Position numbers and translations under genes: made by a program. From contig JAGFJE010000700.1 in the NCBI GenBank assembly GCA_024103175.1, forward strand, positions 1 through 53,976: a stretch of 53,976 nt of DNA, written 5' to 3'. The notes below the pieces were generated by a model. It had not been told where the DNA came from and did not search any database. It was given only the letters and a program-made list of their open reading frames with translations. The DNA is from Phaeodactylibacter sp. GTDB taxonomy: Bacteria > Bacteroidota > Bacteroidia > Chitinophagales > Saprospiraceae. Position 1 is the stretch's first letter. Each line of letters starts with the position of its first letter. Shown here piece by piece: positions 38,724 through 48,073 of the stretch.

Positions 38724-40079
38724 CTATTTGGTGCTCAGCTGTTGCTTCAACTGAACGTTTTTAACCACGAATTCGCCTACCTTTTCCCCCTGCGCTACTC
38801 CGTGATCGATGGCAGGGCGGTAATGAATGCCACCATAAAGCCGGCTCACCGCCGCTTCACTGGAAGCATGCAGAAAGGAATCAAACTCCCGGGCCGGCAG
38901 GCCGTATTCTTCTTCGGTGGTGTCGACGAAGGAGAAATTATCTCCGAACACCGAGGTCAGAGCCACGGCTGCGGCCCTGGAGATCACACTATGCCCGCTG
39001 GTATATTCCGGAAAGGGTGGCGTCTGCAGGGTAGGCGCCCAGTTTTCATCGACGTAGCGGTTGATGACCGTCTCGGGCCGGATGAGGTTGGAGCGGTATT
39101 TCTCATCCCAGCAGCTGATGAAGCCGTCAAAAAGCGCAATGGAAGTGATGGTATAGGCCTCGAGGGTTTTCATAAAATCGGCGCCGGCCTTACGGCAAGC
39201 GATCTGGGTAATGCCGATCCAGTGGCCTCCCGGAGTGATCTTCTTGGTGGCGAACATCACGTGTCCGACGTGGTGAGAGACGTAGGGGTTACAATCCCAG
39301 AATTTGGCAATGGCCAGGCGCTCCTCCCGCTCCGCTTCATCTTCAACCATCAGCGCCTCATACACCTCCATGGTTTCTTCCATGAACTTGCTTTCCTTTT
39401 GAGCGCTGAATTCAGTAGGCGGCGGGGGTATGAATTGCTGCGCAGAATCCAGCACCATGGTTCGGATCTTCTGCCAGTGCGGCTCTATGCCGTCCATATA
39501 ATCCGGCGGCGTAGGTTGCCAGCGGGCAGGGTCGTCGGAAATAGAGTATTTGGGATAGGTGCGCGTTTCCTTGTACATGTCCTTACCGGCCCAGGCCAAA
39601 ATGTGATCCGCCACCCGTTCCCCATAGGCCAGGGAGCGGTCCCACACATCGCCCGGAATGCCGAGGGAATCCATGGCAGTATACAATTCCTGCTGATAAG
39701 CTTCCATCTTGTCCTCGGAGAAGGTCAGCGCTTTTCCCACTTTCAGGAAAGCATGTATACCGGCAATAGGGAAACAGTAGGTTTTCTCTTTATCCGGGGG
39801 CGGCGCCTCTTCCAGCCCGTGGAGTTGCCCGGCGAGGCTCTGATAACCGGAGAAAGCAGGCAACGCCGCTTCATAGGCAGCTATAGTGGAATAGGCGTAA
39901 ATACGACTGGCTACCGGGGGTGAGAAAATATCATGGACGATCACATCCGACAGTTGTTTCATCGACCGGTGAAAATATTCAGGGTTACTCGCATCTTCCT
40001 GAAAATTAGGGTTGCTCTGTTCGCATGCCCCGAATAAAACCATCAACGACAACATCCATAAACCACTCCTCATATTCAT
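38724..40079 (-). CDS. Vanadium-haloperoxidase/PAP2-superfamily lipoprotein
   Basis: The 451-residue protein has a lipoprotein signal (SLMVLFGAC) and an all-helical mature domain of the vanadium-dependent haloperoxidase/PAP2 type. The acid-phosphatase-like motif PEYTSGHSVISRAAAV (conserved SGHS) and the C-terminal GGIHYRPAIDHGVAQG are clear; a first motif with lysine and arginine is less certain (WDEKYRSNLIRPETV). Bacteroidota have many such lipoproteins of unknown reaction; halide oxidation is not shown. It is the first gene of a likely operon with the APC permease three bases downstream. Confidence 0.85.
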   Translation of the reverse strand: MNMRSGLWMLSLMVLFGACEQSNPNFQEDASNPEYFHRSMKQLSDVIVHDIFSPPVASRIYAYSTIAAYEAALPAFSGYQSLAGQLHGLEEAPPPDKEKTYCFPIAGIHAFLKVGKALTFSEDKMEAYQQELYTAMDSLGIPGDVWDRSLAYGERVADHILAWAGKDMYKETRTYPKYSISDDPARWQPTPPDYMDGIEPHWQKIRTMVLDSAQQFIPPPPTEFSAQKESKFMEETMEVYEALMVEDEAEREERLAIAKFWDCNPYVSHHVGHVMFATKKITPGGHWIGITQIACRKAGADFMKTLEAYTITSIALFDGFISCWDEKYRSNLIRPETVINRYVDENWAPTLQTPPFPEYTSGHSVISRAAAVALTSVFGDNFSFVDTTEEEYGLPAREFDSFLHASSEAAVSRLYGGIHYRPAIDHGVAQGEKVGEFVVKNVQLKQQLSTK

Positions 40080-40178
40080 AAGCTAATGTTTTTTCAAAGC
40101 TAATCTACAAATGTAAGAACGAATTGCAAAAAGATGAAGCAACTGTCGGATGTGTACTTTACCTAATTATGTTCTTAG

Positions 40179-42218
40179 TCACTTTGCCACTTCGTAGGTT
40201 TTTTCCGCTCTCCCAACCCCCGTCATTTTCAGCCCGCTCCAGGCGGCCGGCAGCGTGGCCCGTAGTTGTTGCACCCCGTTATCGGAAATGTCCAGCCCTC
40301 CAATCCCAAAGAGTACCGCCTGCAGGGTGCCGCCGGCGCCGGTAGCAAAATAAGGGTTAGCCCCCCCTGCCGTTTCCGCCAGCACGCCGAAGGGCGGCAC
40401 CTCATTGGGTTTATAACTTTTCCTGAACAACTGATAGGCTTTTTCCACCTCCCCCAGGCGGGCATAGAGGGTGCTGAGGGTAGAAACGCCCATCGCCGGC
40501 CCATCTTCAGCCATGCGGGGTTCGTAGTATTCCAGGTCCTGGCGGATGCGCTTTTCGCCGGTAACGATCTTCATCGGATAGGCCAGGAGGTTGGCGTCTG
40601 CCTGTTTGATCACCTCCCCGTTGTAGGTGGCATTTTCCCGGGTTGTGCCATCCGGGAAGGTGAGGATGGGAATGTTGGCGGCAACGTGCTCCCAGTCGGG
40701 ATCCGGTTCCAGGGCCAGCTCCCGGGCGGCCTGGGCGGCATAGCGCAAGACAGTAATGGCCATGCCGTTGGTGTAAGCATTATTATCAATGTTCTCCTGC
40801 CATTCGTTGGCGCCGATGACGTTATTGATGTTGTACTTTCCGGGGCCTTCCCGTTCTACCCGGCTCGTCCAGAAGTCCGCCACCTCTTTGATCATGGGGT
40901 ACCCCCGAGAGCGAAGCCACTCCTTGTCTTTCGTTACCTGATAATATTTCCAGGCAGCCCAGGCAATATCCCCACTGATGTGGTGCTGGAACGGCCCGGT
41001 CAGCGCCCAGACCGGTGTATCTTCGGACCCATCATCAGCGGATTCCCAGGGGTACATGGCGCCATCGTATCCGTGGGCAAAAGCATTCTGTTTGGCGGCG
41101 CCGAGGCGCTCATAGCGATACTCCAGGAGGGAGCGGGCGATCTCGGGATGCAATATCAGCAGCGGCGGATACATCCAGATCTCCGTGTCCCAGAAAACGT
41201 GCCCGTTGTAGCCCAGCCCCGACAGGCCCATGGGAGAAAGGCTGTAGGCCGTACCTTCGCGGGCAAAAGAATACAAATGGTATAACATAGAGCGCACATC
41301 GCGCTGATCCGCCACATTGCCCTCAATGATGATGTCGCTTTTCCACAACTCCTCCCAGGCCGCTTCATGGCGTTTCAGGAGGCGCTCGGCGCCTTCCAGC
41401 ATGGCAAAGATGGTGAGGCGTTCGGCTTCGTTGAACGGGTCTTCATAGTGTTCTGAAGAAACGGCGGAAGCGACGATACTGAAGCGGTAGGTTTCACCGG
41501 CCTTCAGTTGCTTGTTGAACTTGGCCAGGTGCATGTTGTAGTCCCAGTCCTCGTGGATAATATCCGGTTCCTGGCCGTGTTCTTCTTCAAAGATAAAGCT
41601 GTTGGAGGCCGCCACCAGGAGCCTTCCGGAGGGGCTCTTCGCCACTGAGGTCAGCAGCGGCACCTTCACGTGGGGCCGGTCTATCTCGCTGTAGTAGTTG
41701 CGCACTTCATTGAGGTGGTTGGGCGCTTCGATCACGCTCATGGGGGTGGCCGTCACAGCTTTTTTAGCGGTGATCTCCACCATCACCATGGAGGTGAAAG
41801 GCAGGTGGCGCAGGGCCATCATGGTGTGCCGGACGCTCACTTTATCCCCTACATCGAAGGTGGTGGTGAGGGCCGCGCGTTTCATGTCCAGCACCTGAGC
41901 GTAGTTGCTGATGTCGCGCCGGCCGACGCGGCGGCCGTCTATGTCCAGGTTCATGTTGACATGATTGAAGGTTTTGAGGATGTTGGAAACCCTGCCGCGC
42001 TGGTAGTAGTCGTATACCCCATTGAGTACTACGTCCTGTACTTTCATGGGCTCGGGGGAGGACACCAGCCCCACCATGCCGTTGGCACAGGTGACGCCGA
42101 AGTAATTGTTCGGGCCGATGTCTTTGGCGACGATGTGCCAGGGGGAATCGCCCGGGTTTTCCTGGGCAATGAGTTGGGAAGCTACAAGAGCAAAAGTGAT
42201 CAAAAGGGCCTGTTTCAT
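40179..42218 (-). CDS. Secreted GH65-family glycoside hydrolase-like protein
   Basis: The 679-residue protein has a signal peptide (LLITFALVASQLIAQ) and the (alpha/alpha)6 catalytic region of GH65. The motif GLGYNGHVFWDTEIWMYPPL contains the family WDTE, and the general-acid segment reads VIGANEWQENIDNNAYTN, with Glu in the place seen in the GPDEYH motif of trehalose and kojibiose phosphorylases. A beta-sandwich N-terminal part precedes it. It resembles acid-trehalase and glucosyl-glycoside hydrolase members more than the phosphorylases, but the substrate is undecided. It lies 100 bp upstream of the haloperoxidase-like gene. Confidence 0.9.
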   Translation of the reverse strand: MKQALLITFALVASQLIAQENPGDSPWHIVAKDIGPNNYFGVTCANGMVGLVSSPEPMKVQDVVLNGVYDYYQRGRVSNILKTFNHVNMNLDIDGRRVGRRDISNYAQVLDMKRAALTTTFDVGDKVSVRHTMMALRHLPFTSMVMVEITAKKAVTATPMSVIEAPNHLNEVRNYYSEIDRPHVKVPLLTSVAKSPSGRLLVAASNSFIFEEEHGQEPDIIHEDWDYNMHLAKFNKQLKAGETYRFSIVASAVSSEHYEDPFNEAERLTIFAMLEGAERLLKRHEAAWEELWKSDIIIEGNVADQRDVRSMLYHLYSFAREGTAYSLSPMGLSGLGYNGHVFWDTEIWMYPPLLILHPEIARSLLEYRYERLGAAKQNAFAHGYDGAMYPWESADDGSEDTPVWALTGPFQHHISGDIAWAAWKYYQVTKDKEWLRSRGYPMIKEVADFWTSRVEREGPGKYNINNVIGANEWQENIDNNAYTNGMAITVLRYAAQAARELALEPDPDWEHVAANIPILTFPDGTTRENATYNGEVIKQADANLLAYPMKIVTGEKRIRQDLEYYEPRMAEDGPAMGVSTLSTLYARLGEVEKAYQLFRKSYKPNEVPPFGVLAETAGGANPYFATGAGGTLQAVLFGIGGLDISDNGVQQLRATLPAAWSGLKMTGVGRAEKTYEVAK

Positions 42219-42375
42219 GGTGTCGGTTTATATTTAAACAATAGGATTACATTGACCTTCGACAAGAAAGGTCCAAGTCTCTCAGCCTGAATATAATTAA
42301 AAACCAAAAATCCGGGCCAGGTATAAAACAAAAAATTTTTCTTGCATCATTTTGTTTCTTTTCGTAAATTGCACC

Positions 42376-43386
42376 ATGCCTATTAACCCCCATAACCCGC
42401 ACGATGAATTTTTCAAAGCGGCTCTCGGAAGAAAAGAGTTGGCCAAAGCGTATCTGCGCGTTTTTCTTCCAAAGAAGATCGTTCAAAAGCTGAAGCTGTC
42501 GGAGCTGAAGCCGGCCAACACTTCCTACATCACCCCCAAATTAAGAAAAGTTTTTTCAGATATCGTATATTCCTGCCCCTACGGAGATGAAGGAAAGGAG
42601 GTGCTCCTGACTTTTCTGCTGGAGCACAAGAGTAGCCCGGAAAAACATCCGCACCTCCAACTCCTTCGATATAAACTGGAGATATGGGAGTCACAGCTAA
42701 AGCAGAAGGAACCAATAAAACCTATCTTGCCGATCATCTTTTATCACGGGAAGGAAAAATGGAATGTAAAGCCGTTCGAGGAGTATTTTGATCCTTTGGA
42801 TGAGAACCTTATTAAATACATTCCCGGCTTCGAATACCACCTGACAGACCTAATGGAATATCCTGATGAAGAGATCCTAAAGATCAAAGAGGGCTTCCTG
42901 ATCAATGCCCTTTTACTGTTGAAACATGCCTGGGACGAAGAGTATTTGCACAAAAGGGTTAAGGTTATTTTTGCACACATCGATCTAACGGCCGATGACC
43001 CCGTACTCAAAAACTTCGTTCAGTCGATGTTTGTTTATTATTTTAAAATTACGAATTTTAGTGTAGAACAAACTATAGAGATCATGGAACATCTGTCAAA
43101 CCCTGTAAGAAAAGTAGCAAAAAGCACCTACGACCGGTTTGTGGAAATGGGGCTTAAGGAAGGCATGGAGAAGGGGATGGAGAAGGGGATGGAGAAAGGC
43201 ATGCAGAAAGGCATGCAGAAAGGCATGCAGAAAGGTATGGAGAAAGGAGACCGGCGCCGTGCCCGCATCGGCGTTCATAACCTCTATGAAAAAGGATTTG
43301 CGATCGAAGATATTGCTGAAACGCTTGAGCTTTCCACTGAGGAAGTAGAAAATTTCCTCAAAGAAGAGAAATATAGTGAAGAATGA
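42376..43386 (+). CDS. Rpn/PD-(D/E)XK family putative transposase-nuclease
   Basis: The 336-residue protein has the Rpn-type N-terminus (NPHDEFFKAALGRKELAKAY), the nuclease core with the ExK motif in LLTFLLEHKSSPEKH, and the family segment PILPIIFYHGKEKW. Rpn proteins promote RecA-independent recombination through DNA cleavage. The C-terminal part contains seven tandem GMEK/GMQK units and a helical tail (IEDIAETLELSTEEVENFL). I start at 42376; an upstream ATG at 42352 adds eight residues. It overlaps the AraC gene by 11 bases. Confidence 0.9.
   Translation: MPINPHNPHDEFFKAALGRKELAKAYLRVFLPKKIVQKLKLSELKPANTSYITPKLRKVFSDIVYSCPYGDEGKEVLLTFLLEHKSSPEKHPHLQLLRYKLEIWESQLKQKEPIKPILPIIFYHGKEKWNVKPFEEYFDPLDENLIKYIPGFEYHLTDLMEYPDEEILKIKEGFLINALLLLKHAWDEEYLHKRVKVIFAHIDLTADDPVLKNFVQSMFVYYFKITNFSVEQTIEIMEHLSNPVRKVAKSTYDRFVEMGLKEGMEKGMEKGMEKGMQKGMQKGMQKGMEKGDRRRARIGVHNLYEKGFAIEDIAETLELSTEEVENFLKEEKYSEE
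43162..43245 (+). repeat. Seven-unit 12-bp tandem repeat within the Rpn gene
   Basis: The DNA consists of seven 12-base units (GGCATGGAGAAG and variants) that encode GMEK or GMQK. The repeats keep the frame, so copy-number changes would lengthen or shorten the linker between the nuclease and the C-terminal helical tail. Confidence 0.95.
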
Positions 43387-44149
43387 CATCCAATATTCCA
43401 ATTTCAGGGTCATCTTCCGCTCTTACCGCCGAGGTGAGCGGATGCCTCTTCACACCGACCCGGCGCCGCGGCTCAGCATTGTTCTTCACGGCGAACTGCA
43501 GGAGCACACGCTACAACACAGTGTCCGGGCGAAGCCTTTCAGTGTAGTGGCCAAGCCGGAGGCCATTACTCACCGCAACCGCTTCGGAAACCGGGGCGCC
43601 CGCCTGATGTCCATTGTATTTAAGGAAGAAACTTTCCGGCATTGGGCCGAAGCGGCCCGTCTGCCCGCCTGGCAGTGGTTCCATAGCTGGGAAGTCGCCC
43701 GGGAAGGTTTGAAATTGCTCAGAGCCATCAATGCGGGAACGGAGGAAAGCGAGGTGAACGAACGGGCCGTCCAGCTCATGGCGGCCCTGCGCCCGAAACG
43801 CGGGCAGGCCCCGGCTGCTGCGCCCCTTTGGCTGGAGTACATCGCCGAACAAATAAGGGACAACTGCCGGGAGAACCTGCTTGTGCAACAACTGGCCGAA
43901 GAGGCCGGCGTCCATCCCGTTTATCTCGCCCGCGCCTTTCGGAAATACTACGGGTGCTCAGTGAAGGAATACCAACACCGGCAACGCCTGCATCGTTCTT
44001 TAGGCCACCTCTCGCATCAGGAAACCTCCCTCTCCCACCTGGCCTACGACTTCGGCTACGCCGACCAGGCGCACTTCAGCCGTTTCTTTAAACGGGAGGC
44101 GGGAATGAGCCCCGGGCAGTTCCGGGAAATGATCCGGGAGATAGGGTAG
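43376..44149 (+). CDS. AraC family transcriptional regulator
   Basis: The 257-residue protein has an N-terminal cupin-like sensor part (MPLHTDPAPRLSIVLHGELQ) and a C-terminal AraC DNA-binding domain with two helix-turn-helix motifs: LLVQQLAEEAGVHPVYLARAF and LSHLAYDFGYADQAHFSRFF, ending KREAGMSPGQFRE. The start at GTG 43376 overlaps the Rpn gene; the ATG at 43442 is an alternative. The effector is unknown, and no adjacent metabolic operon points to it. The gene is convergent with the TonB-receptor-like gene, with one base between the stops. Confidence 0.9.
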   Translation: MKNDIQYSNFRVIFRSYRRGERMPLHTDPAPRLSIVLHGELQEHTLQHSVRAKPFSVVAKPEAITHRNRFGNRGARLMSIVFKEETFRHWAEAARLPAWQWFHSWEVAREGLKLLRAINAGTEESEVNERAVQLMAALRPKRGQAPAAAPLWLEYIAEQIRDNCRENLLVQQLAEEAGVHPVYLARAFRKYYGCSVKEYQHRQRLHRSLGHLSHQETSLSHLAYDFGYADQAHFSRFFKREAGMSPGQFREMIREIG

Positions 44150-44150
44150 C

Positions 44151-46841
44151 TTAAAGGCTCCAATCCATCTTCAACAATAGAAACCGGGGGATGGCCTCTA
44201 CCGAGGAGCGGAAGAACAAATAGGCATCGTTCTGCACTCCACTAAAAGAGCTGGCATTGAACAGGTTGAAGGCATGCAACTCGACAGCACCTTCCTTGCC
44301 GGCGAAAAGCAGGCGGCGGCTCAACCTGGCCCTGGCGCCCAAAAGCCTGGCCTGGCGCCCGTTATTGCTGGCCTCCAGGTTGCGGTCCAGGGCGAAGGAA
44401 AGGCGCCATTGCTGATGGGTATAAGAAATGTCGGTGCTGGCCCGCCAGCCCAGGATTTCATTGCGGTTTGCTGTGCTTTCATCCGGCAGGAAGGTAGTGC
44501 TGCGATTTAGCTGGTTCTCCAGGCCAAAGTGAAAACGGCCCCAGAGCGCCGTGCGCAGGCCGAGCTTTAGCTGGCTGGTATGGCTAACGACTTCCTGGGG
44601 TTCATCGAGCAGCACATACTGCCTTTTGGCGAGGCTTAACCAGCCCCTTAGAGTAAGTGAGGTTCTCCAGTGGGGGATGAACTGGTCGAAATAGCCGGTA
44701 AGGCTAAGCCTGGCGTTTCCATCCGACAGGTAAGGCCTGAGCTGCAGGATAGACTGAAAAAACAGCGCCTCTTCCTGCCAGGCGAGCTGGCCAAGGATAG
44801 CCCGCAGGTTGAAATAATATGAGCGGAGTTTCAGAGGCTCCCGCTGGTTGTAACCGATCAGGATGCGGTGGGCGCTCAACACTTTGTTCCTGGCGATGGG
44901 CTGGTTGGCCAGATAGTTATCTGAAAAATAAGGTAAGGTAAGTAACCAGTGGTCCTCCGGCATGTATTCCTCATAGGTATACTGTAACCTTCCTGTCGCT
45001 CCATTATCAAAAATGGTGGACAGTTCGGTTTTTACTGTCCAGACAAAGCGCGCCGGAAAGCCTTCAGGCCGGTTCTCCGTGCCTTGCAGCATCAGTTTGA
45101 GGCGGCTGCGCTTATCCAGTTGGGAAGCCAGGTGGAGAGCAGCCTGCAGCCGGTGCACCTGTACGCCTTGCCGTTCCTGATCACTGTCATTTAAAGCGAG
45201 GCTATCCCCATTTTTCCCCAGCAGCAACCAATCGACAGAGAGGGAAGAACGAGTGCGGGTGTAGGCGGGCTCCACTTCCAGGGAAAAGGGGCCGGACGAC
45301 CAGAGGTATCGCCCCAGCATTTCCAGGCTTTCCTGCTGGTGCTGTAAGGGTTGCCGCAGTTGGGAAAATCCGGGTTCCTGCCCAAAATAGGCGGGGAAGT
45401 CCCGGTTTTCTGCTTCCAGCTTTTCGGGCTGGCGGAGCGATTGCCCCTTGAACTGTAACTGGCCAACACTCCTTGCGCTCAGCTTTTCAGAATACAGGCC
45501 GGTAAAAAAAAACTCCTGTTTCTCCATTTGCCGGCCTACCTGATAATGTAATACCTCCTGGGGCCTCCTTTCCAGAAAATCCTGGCGGGCATCCGCCAGG
45601 CTGCTTCCCCATTCCAGATGGCTTTGAAAACTGCGGTCCTGTTGAGCGCTAAGGTAATTCAACTGGGCTTCCCCACCGGCGATCAGGTTTCGGAGGCGAA
45701 GGTTCTGCTCCATATCCAACTGATAAACGTTTTCCTCAAAGGCGTAAAGTTGCTCGGAGGTGGTAGACTGGGCGTCCTCCCGATGCGCGTAGGTGATATT
45801 CAGGCCGGCATCCCAACAGTCGTTGATGTCGAAAAGAGCGCGAAGGGTAGAAAAGTAACTGGCTGCATTGTCGGTAAAGGGTGCGGGAAGCCCCGGGTTA
45901 GTGGTGCTCAGCGAGAAAATATATTCCCCTGCCTCGAAAGTTTTTTCCTCCACATCCCGCCCATTAGTTTCACCATAGGTAGCCTCAAGTTCGTCGATGC
46001 CATAATGGGAGCCGGTATTTCCATTGTCGGAAAGCAGAATAGCCTTCGTCTTCCTGGAAATGGAGAAGATGTTGGCGTGCAGCGCGCCCTTGGCCTCCTG
46101 CCCCCAGCCCAGCCCCCCGTGGGCAGTACCGGAGAGGATATTCTTTTTATCTTCCTTCAGCTTTAAGTTGAGCACGATAGCCTCTGAAAAATTGACATTT
46201 TTCAGGACGGGGTTTTCCTGAAAATGGCCGATGATCTCTACGTCTTCGATAAATTGGGCCCGGATGTTTTTCGTACCTAGGGTATAATTCCTGCCAAAAA
46301 GGTCTCCCCCTTCTACCAGTACTTTATTTATGGGCTTGCCATTGACACTAATGGCTCCATTTTCCTGTACTTCTACACCCGGCAGTTTTTTCAGTATATC
46401 CTCTACGTTATACTCGGTGGAATCCGTAAAATCCTCTACATGATAAATTGTAGTATCAGATCTTTCGATGATCGGGGGGCGGCCATCCGAAACGATCACT
46501 TCTGAAAGGCGGTTTTCCTGTGGGGACAGCCGAATAGCCAACGGCTCCGTAACGGGGCGGGCTATGGCTATTTTCAACGGAGCATAACCGAGGTATTTCA
46601 CATGTAGCCATACCTTTGCTTCATTAGCGGGCAGGGCCAATTGGAAAGCGCCATTCTCATCCGAATAGGCAAAGGCCAGAAACCGTTCGGAAGTATCGGG
46701 TGTGGTATAGACGACCGCCAACTCAAGAGGGGTATCCAGGCTATCCGTCACGCGGCCGGAAACAATCCAATCGGGCTGGGAATACCCAATACCTGACAAG
46801 AAAAGCAGAATTATAAAACATGAAAGGCATTTTTGAGCCAT
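44151..46841 (-). CDS. TonB-receptor-like outer-membrane beta-barrel protein with carboxypeptidase-like domain
   Basis: The 896-residue protein has a signal peptide (CFIILLFLSGIGYSQ), a carboxypeptidase-regulatory-like beta domain (IVSGRVTDSLDTPLELAVV; about 25-115), a plug-like region (YNVEDILKKLPGVEVQENGA; ISVNGKPINKVLVEGGDLFG) and a large barrel to the C-terminus (FLLLKMDWSL). This is the outer-membrane beta-barrel branch that usually accompanies GLPGLI proteins in Bacteroidota. It starts nine bases after the GLPGLI gene, so the two are co-transcribed. Transport cargo and direction are unknown. Confidence 0.9.
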   Translation of the reverse strand: MAQKCLSCFIILLFLSGIGYSQPDWIVSGRVTDSLDTPLELAVVYTTPDTSERFLAFAYSDENGAFQLALPANEAKVWLHVKYLGYAPLKIAIARPVTEPLAIRLSPQENRLSEVIVSDGRPPIIERSDTTIYHVEDFTDSTEYNVEDILKKLPGVEVQENGAISVNGKPINKVLVEGGDLFGRNYTLGTKNIRAQFIEDVEIIGHFQENPVLKNVNFSEAIVLNLKLKEDKKNILSGTAHGGLGWGQEAKGALHANIFSISRKTKAILLSDNGNTGSHYGIDELEATYGETNGRDVEEKTFEAGEYIFSLSTTNPGLPAPFTDNAASYFSTLRALFDINDCWDAGLNITYAHREDAQSTTSEQLYAFEENVYQLDMEQNLRLRNLIAGGEAQLNYLSAQQDRSFQSHLEWGSSLADARQDFLERRPQEVLHYQVGRQMEKQEFFFTGLYSEKLSARSVGQLQFKGQSLRQPEKLEAENRDFPAYFGQEPGFSQLRQPLQHQQESLEMLGRYLWSSGPFSLEVEPAYTRTRSSLSVDWLLLGKNGDSLALNDSDQERQGVQVHRLQAALHLASQLDKRSRLKLMLQGTENRPEGFPARFVWTVKTELSTIFDNGATGRLQYTYEEYMPEDHWLLTLPYFSDNYLANQPIARNKVLSAHRILIGYNQREPLKLRSYYFNLRAILGQLAWQEEALFFQSILQLRPYLSDGNARLSLTGYFDQFIPHWRTSLTLRGWLSLAKRQYVLLDEPQEVVSHTSQLKLGLRTALWGRFHFGLENQLNRSTTFLPDESTANRNEILGWRASTDISYTHQQWRLSFALDRNLEASNNGRQARLLGARARLSRRLLFAGKEGAVELHAFNLFNASSFSGVQNDAYLFFRSSVEAIPRFLLLKMDWSL

Positions 46842-46850
46842 CCGGATGTG

Positions 46851-47648
46851 TTATCGTTTATTTCCCGTTCTCCGTTGTGTTTTGTATTCACCGATTATGG
46901 CCCATTTGTCTTTTTCAATCTCCCAATCGGATGGCGGATCGTGTTCTGTAGCAAAGACCTCGTCTGTCGACCTCGATTCAGACCACAGCAGCCGCCCGAT
47001 TACAAATTCTTCAAAGGCTTCCCAGGATACTTCTTTTCCTTCCGTGGGTGGCGCTAAAACTATCTCCTCTTCTACCTCAGGATAATAGGCCTGAAAATGA
47101 TAAGCCACCCGGCCATCTCTGGACTTGGCCTCTAGTATCATACCCGGCAGCCCCCAGAGTTTGTAGGGGCCCAGGCTCACCGGCAAATTCGGGGTAAACC
47201 ACACATCGTAAATCCGGCCTCCAAAATTGCCGGTGGCTTTGGTACAGGTAAAGCCTCCGATCGTTTTTTGCTCTGGAAGAAGTTCCCAAGCTATATGGGG
47301 CAAGGGTTCTCTAAATATCCATAGATGCCTCGCAGAGCGGTAATCTGATTTATAAACCCATTCTTTGTGCTGCAAGTCTATAAAAACCGGCATGCCCTCT
47401 GGGTCGCCTTTTTCAAAAAAAACCACAGTCCCCCGTTCTTCATAGCTGCTTTCTTTGGGCCAGTCATTGTGTACGAACAAGCCTTTGTGATGATCAAAGT
47501 AAAGGGTATTTGTGCCGCTATGGCCATTGCCTTTTGCCAATTGGGTTTGACAATGGTACTCAATCTTGGAAACACCAGACTGGGCAGTTGTAAGTTGACA
47601 GGAGCCCAGAAAAAATAAAATGCTGAGTATGATCTTTGCTTTATCCAT
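46851..47648 (-). CDS. GLPGLI family secreted protein
   Basis: The 265-residue protein has a signal peptide (IILSILFFLGSCQLTTAQ) and the family-defining segment WGLPGMILEAKSRDGRVAYH (variant of GLPGLI). Other typical parts are SKIEYHCQTQ near the start and DVWFTPNLPVSLGPYKL before the signature. GLPGLI proteins are found only in Bacteroidota, usually beside TonB-receptor-like barrels, and their function is not known. Here the barrel gene is nine bases downstream, and a small Cys-rich secreted protein is encoded 68 bp upstream on the same strand. Confidence 0.92.
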   Translation of the reverse strand: MDKAKIILSILFFLGSCQLTTAQSGVSKIEYHCQTQLAKGNGHSGTNTLYFDHHKGLFVHNDWPKESSYEERGTVVFFEKGDPEGMPVFIDLQHKEWVYKSDYRSARHLWIFREPLPHIAWELLPEQKTIGGFTCTKATGNFGGRIYDVWFTPNLPVSLGPYKLWGLPGMILEAKSRDGRVAYHFQAYYPEVEEEIVLAPPTEGKEVSWEAFEEFVIGRLLWSESRSTDEVFATEHDPPSDWEIEKDKWAIIGEYKTQRRTGNKR

Positions 47649-47716
47649 CTGGAAGGTTTTAAACCGGAGCTGTCGGATGCCTATCTGAAAGCTCCGGTGA
47701 ACCAGTATTACTTTAA

Positions 47717-48037
47717 TCAGTCAGTCGGGCAATAATGGGTATGGCCGGCATTACATGCACAGGCTGCAAAATCAGCTTTTGCCTGAGCACAGGTTGCAGC
47801 TGTTCGTGAACAAGAGCCGTCCGCGAACTGATAAGTACAGTGGACAATCTCGACTCCCGTGCGCTGGGTAAGCTCATATGTATTCATTTCCTCTAGTGAA
47901 ATTCGGCCTACTGAAATAATGCCATCGGAATACTCAATCGCAACCTCAACAGATTCATCCGGTATTACAGTTCCTTCATCCAACGTAAAGAAAGCCCCCA
48001 ATGCCGGGAACAAAAGAAAGATGATGAAGTATTTCAT
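47717..48037 (-). CDS. Small secreted Cys-rich protein
   Basis: The 106-residue protein has an N-terminal hydrophobic segment (YFIIFLLFPALGAFF) consistent with export, an acidic middle (EGTVIPDESVEVAIEYSDG), and a C-terminal cysteine-rich part with six cysteines at 67, 76, 83, 93, 95 and 103 (GSCSRTAATCAQAKADFA; ACNAGHTHYC). An even number of cysteines in a secreted domain suggests three disulfides. I do not recognise the family. It is the first gene in a run with GLPGLI and the TonB-receptor-like barrel, so it may be their cargo or effector. Confidence 0.75.
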   Translation of the reverse strand: MKYFIIFLLFPALGAFFTLDEGTVIPDESVEVAIEYSDGIISVGRISLEEMNTYELTQRTGVEIVHCTYQFADGSCSRTAATCAQAKADFAACACNAGHTHYCPTD

Positions 48038-48073
48038 AAAATGAAAGTTTAGACATTAGCCCTCTCTTATTTC

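Noticed and set aside
38601..39923. Plus-strand open frame of 440 codons opposite the haloperoxidase-like gene
   Set aside because: It lacks any family pattern; the minus frame has a lipobox and the SGHS and GGIHYR motifs.
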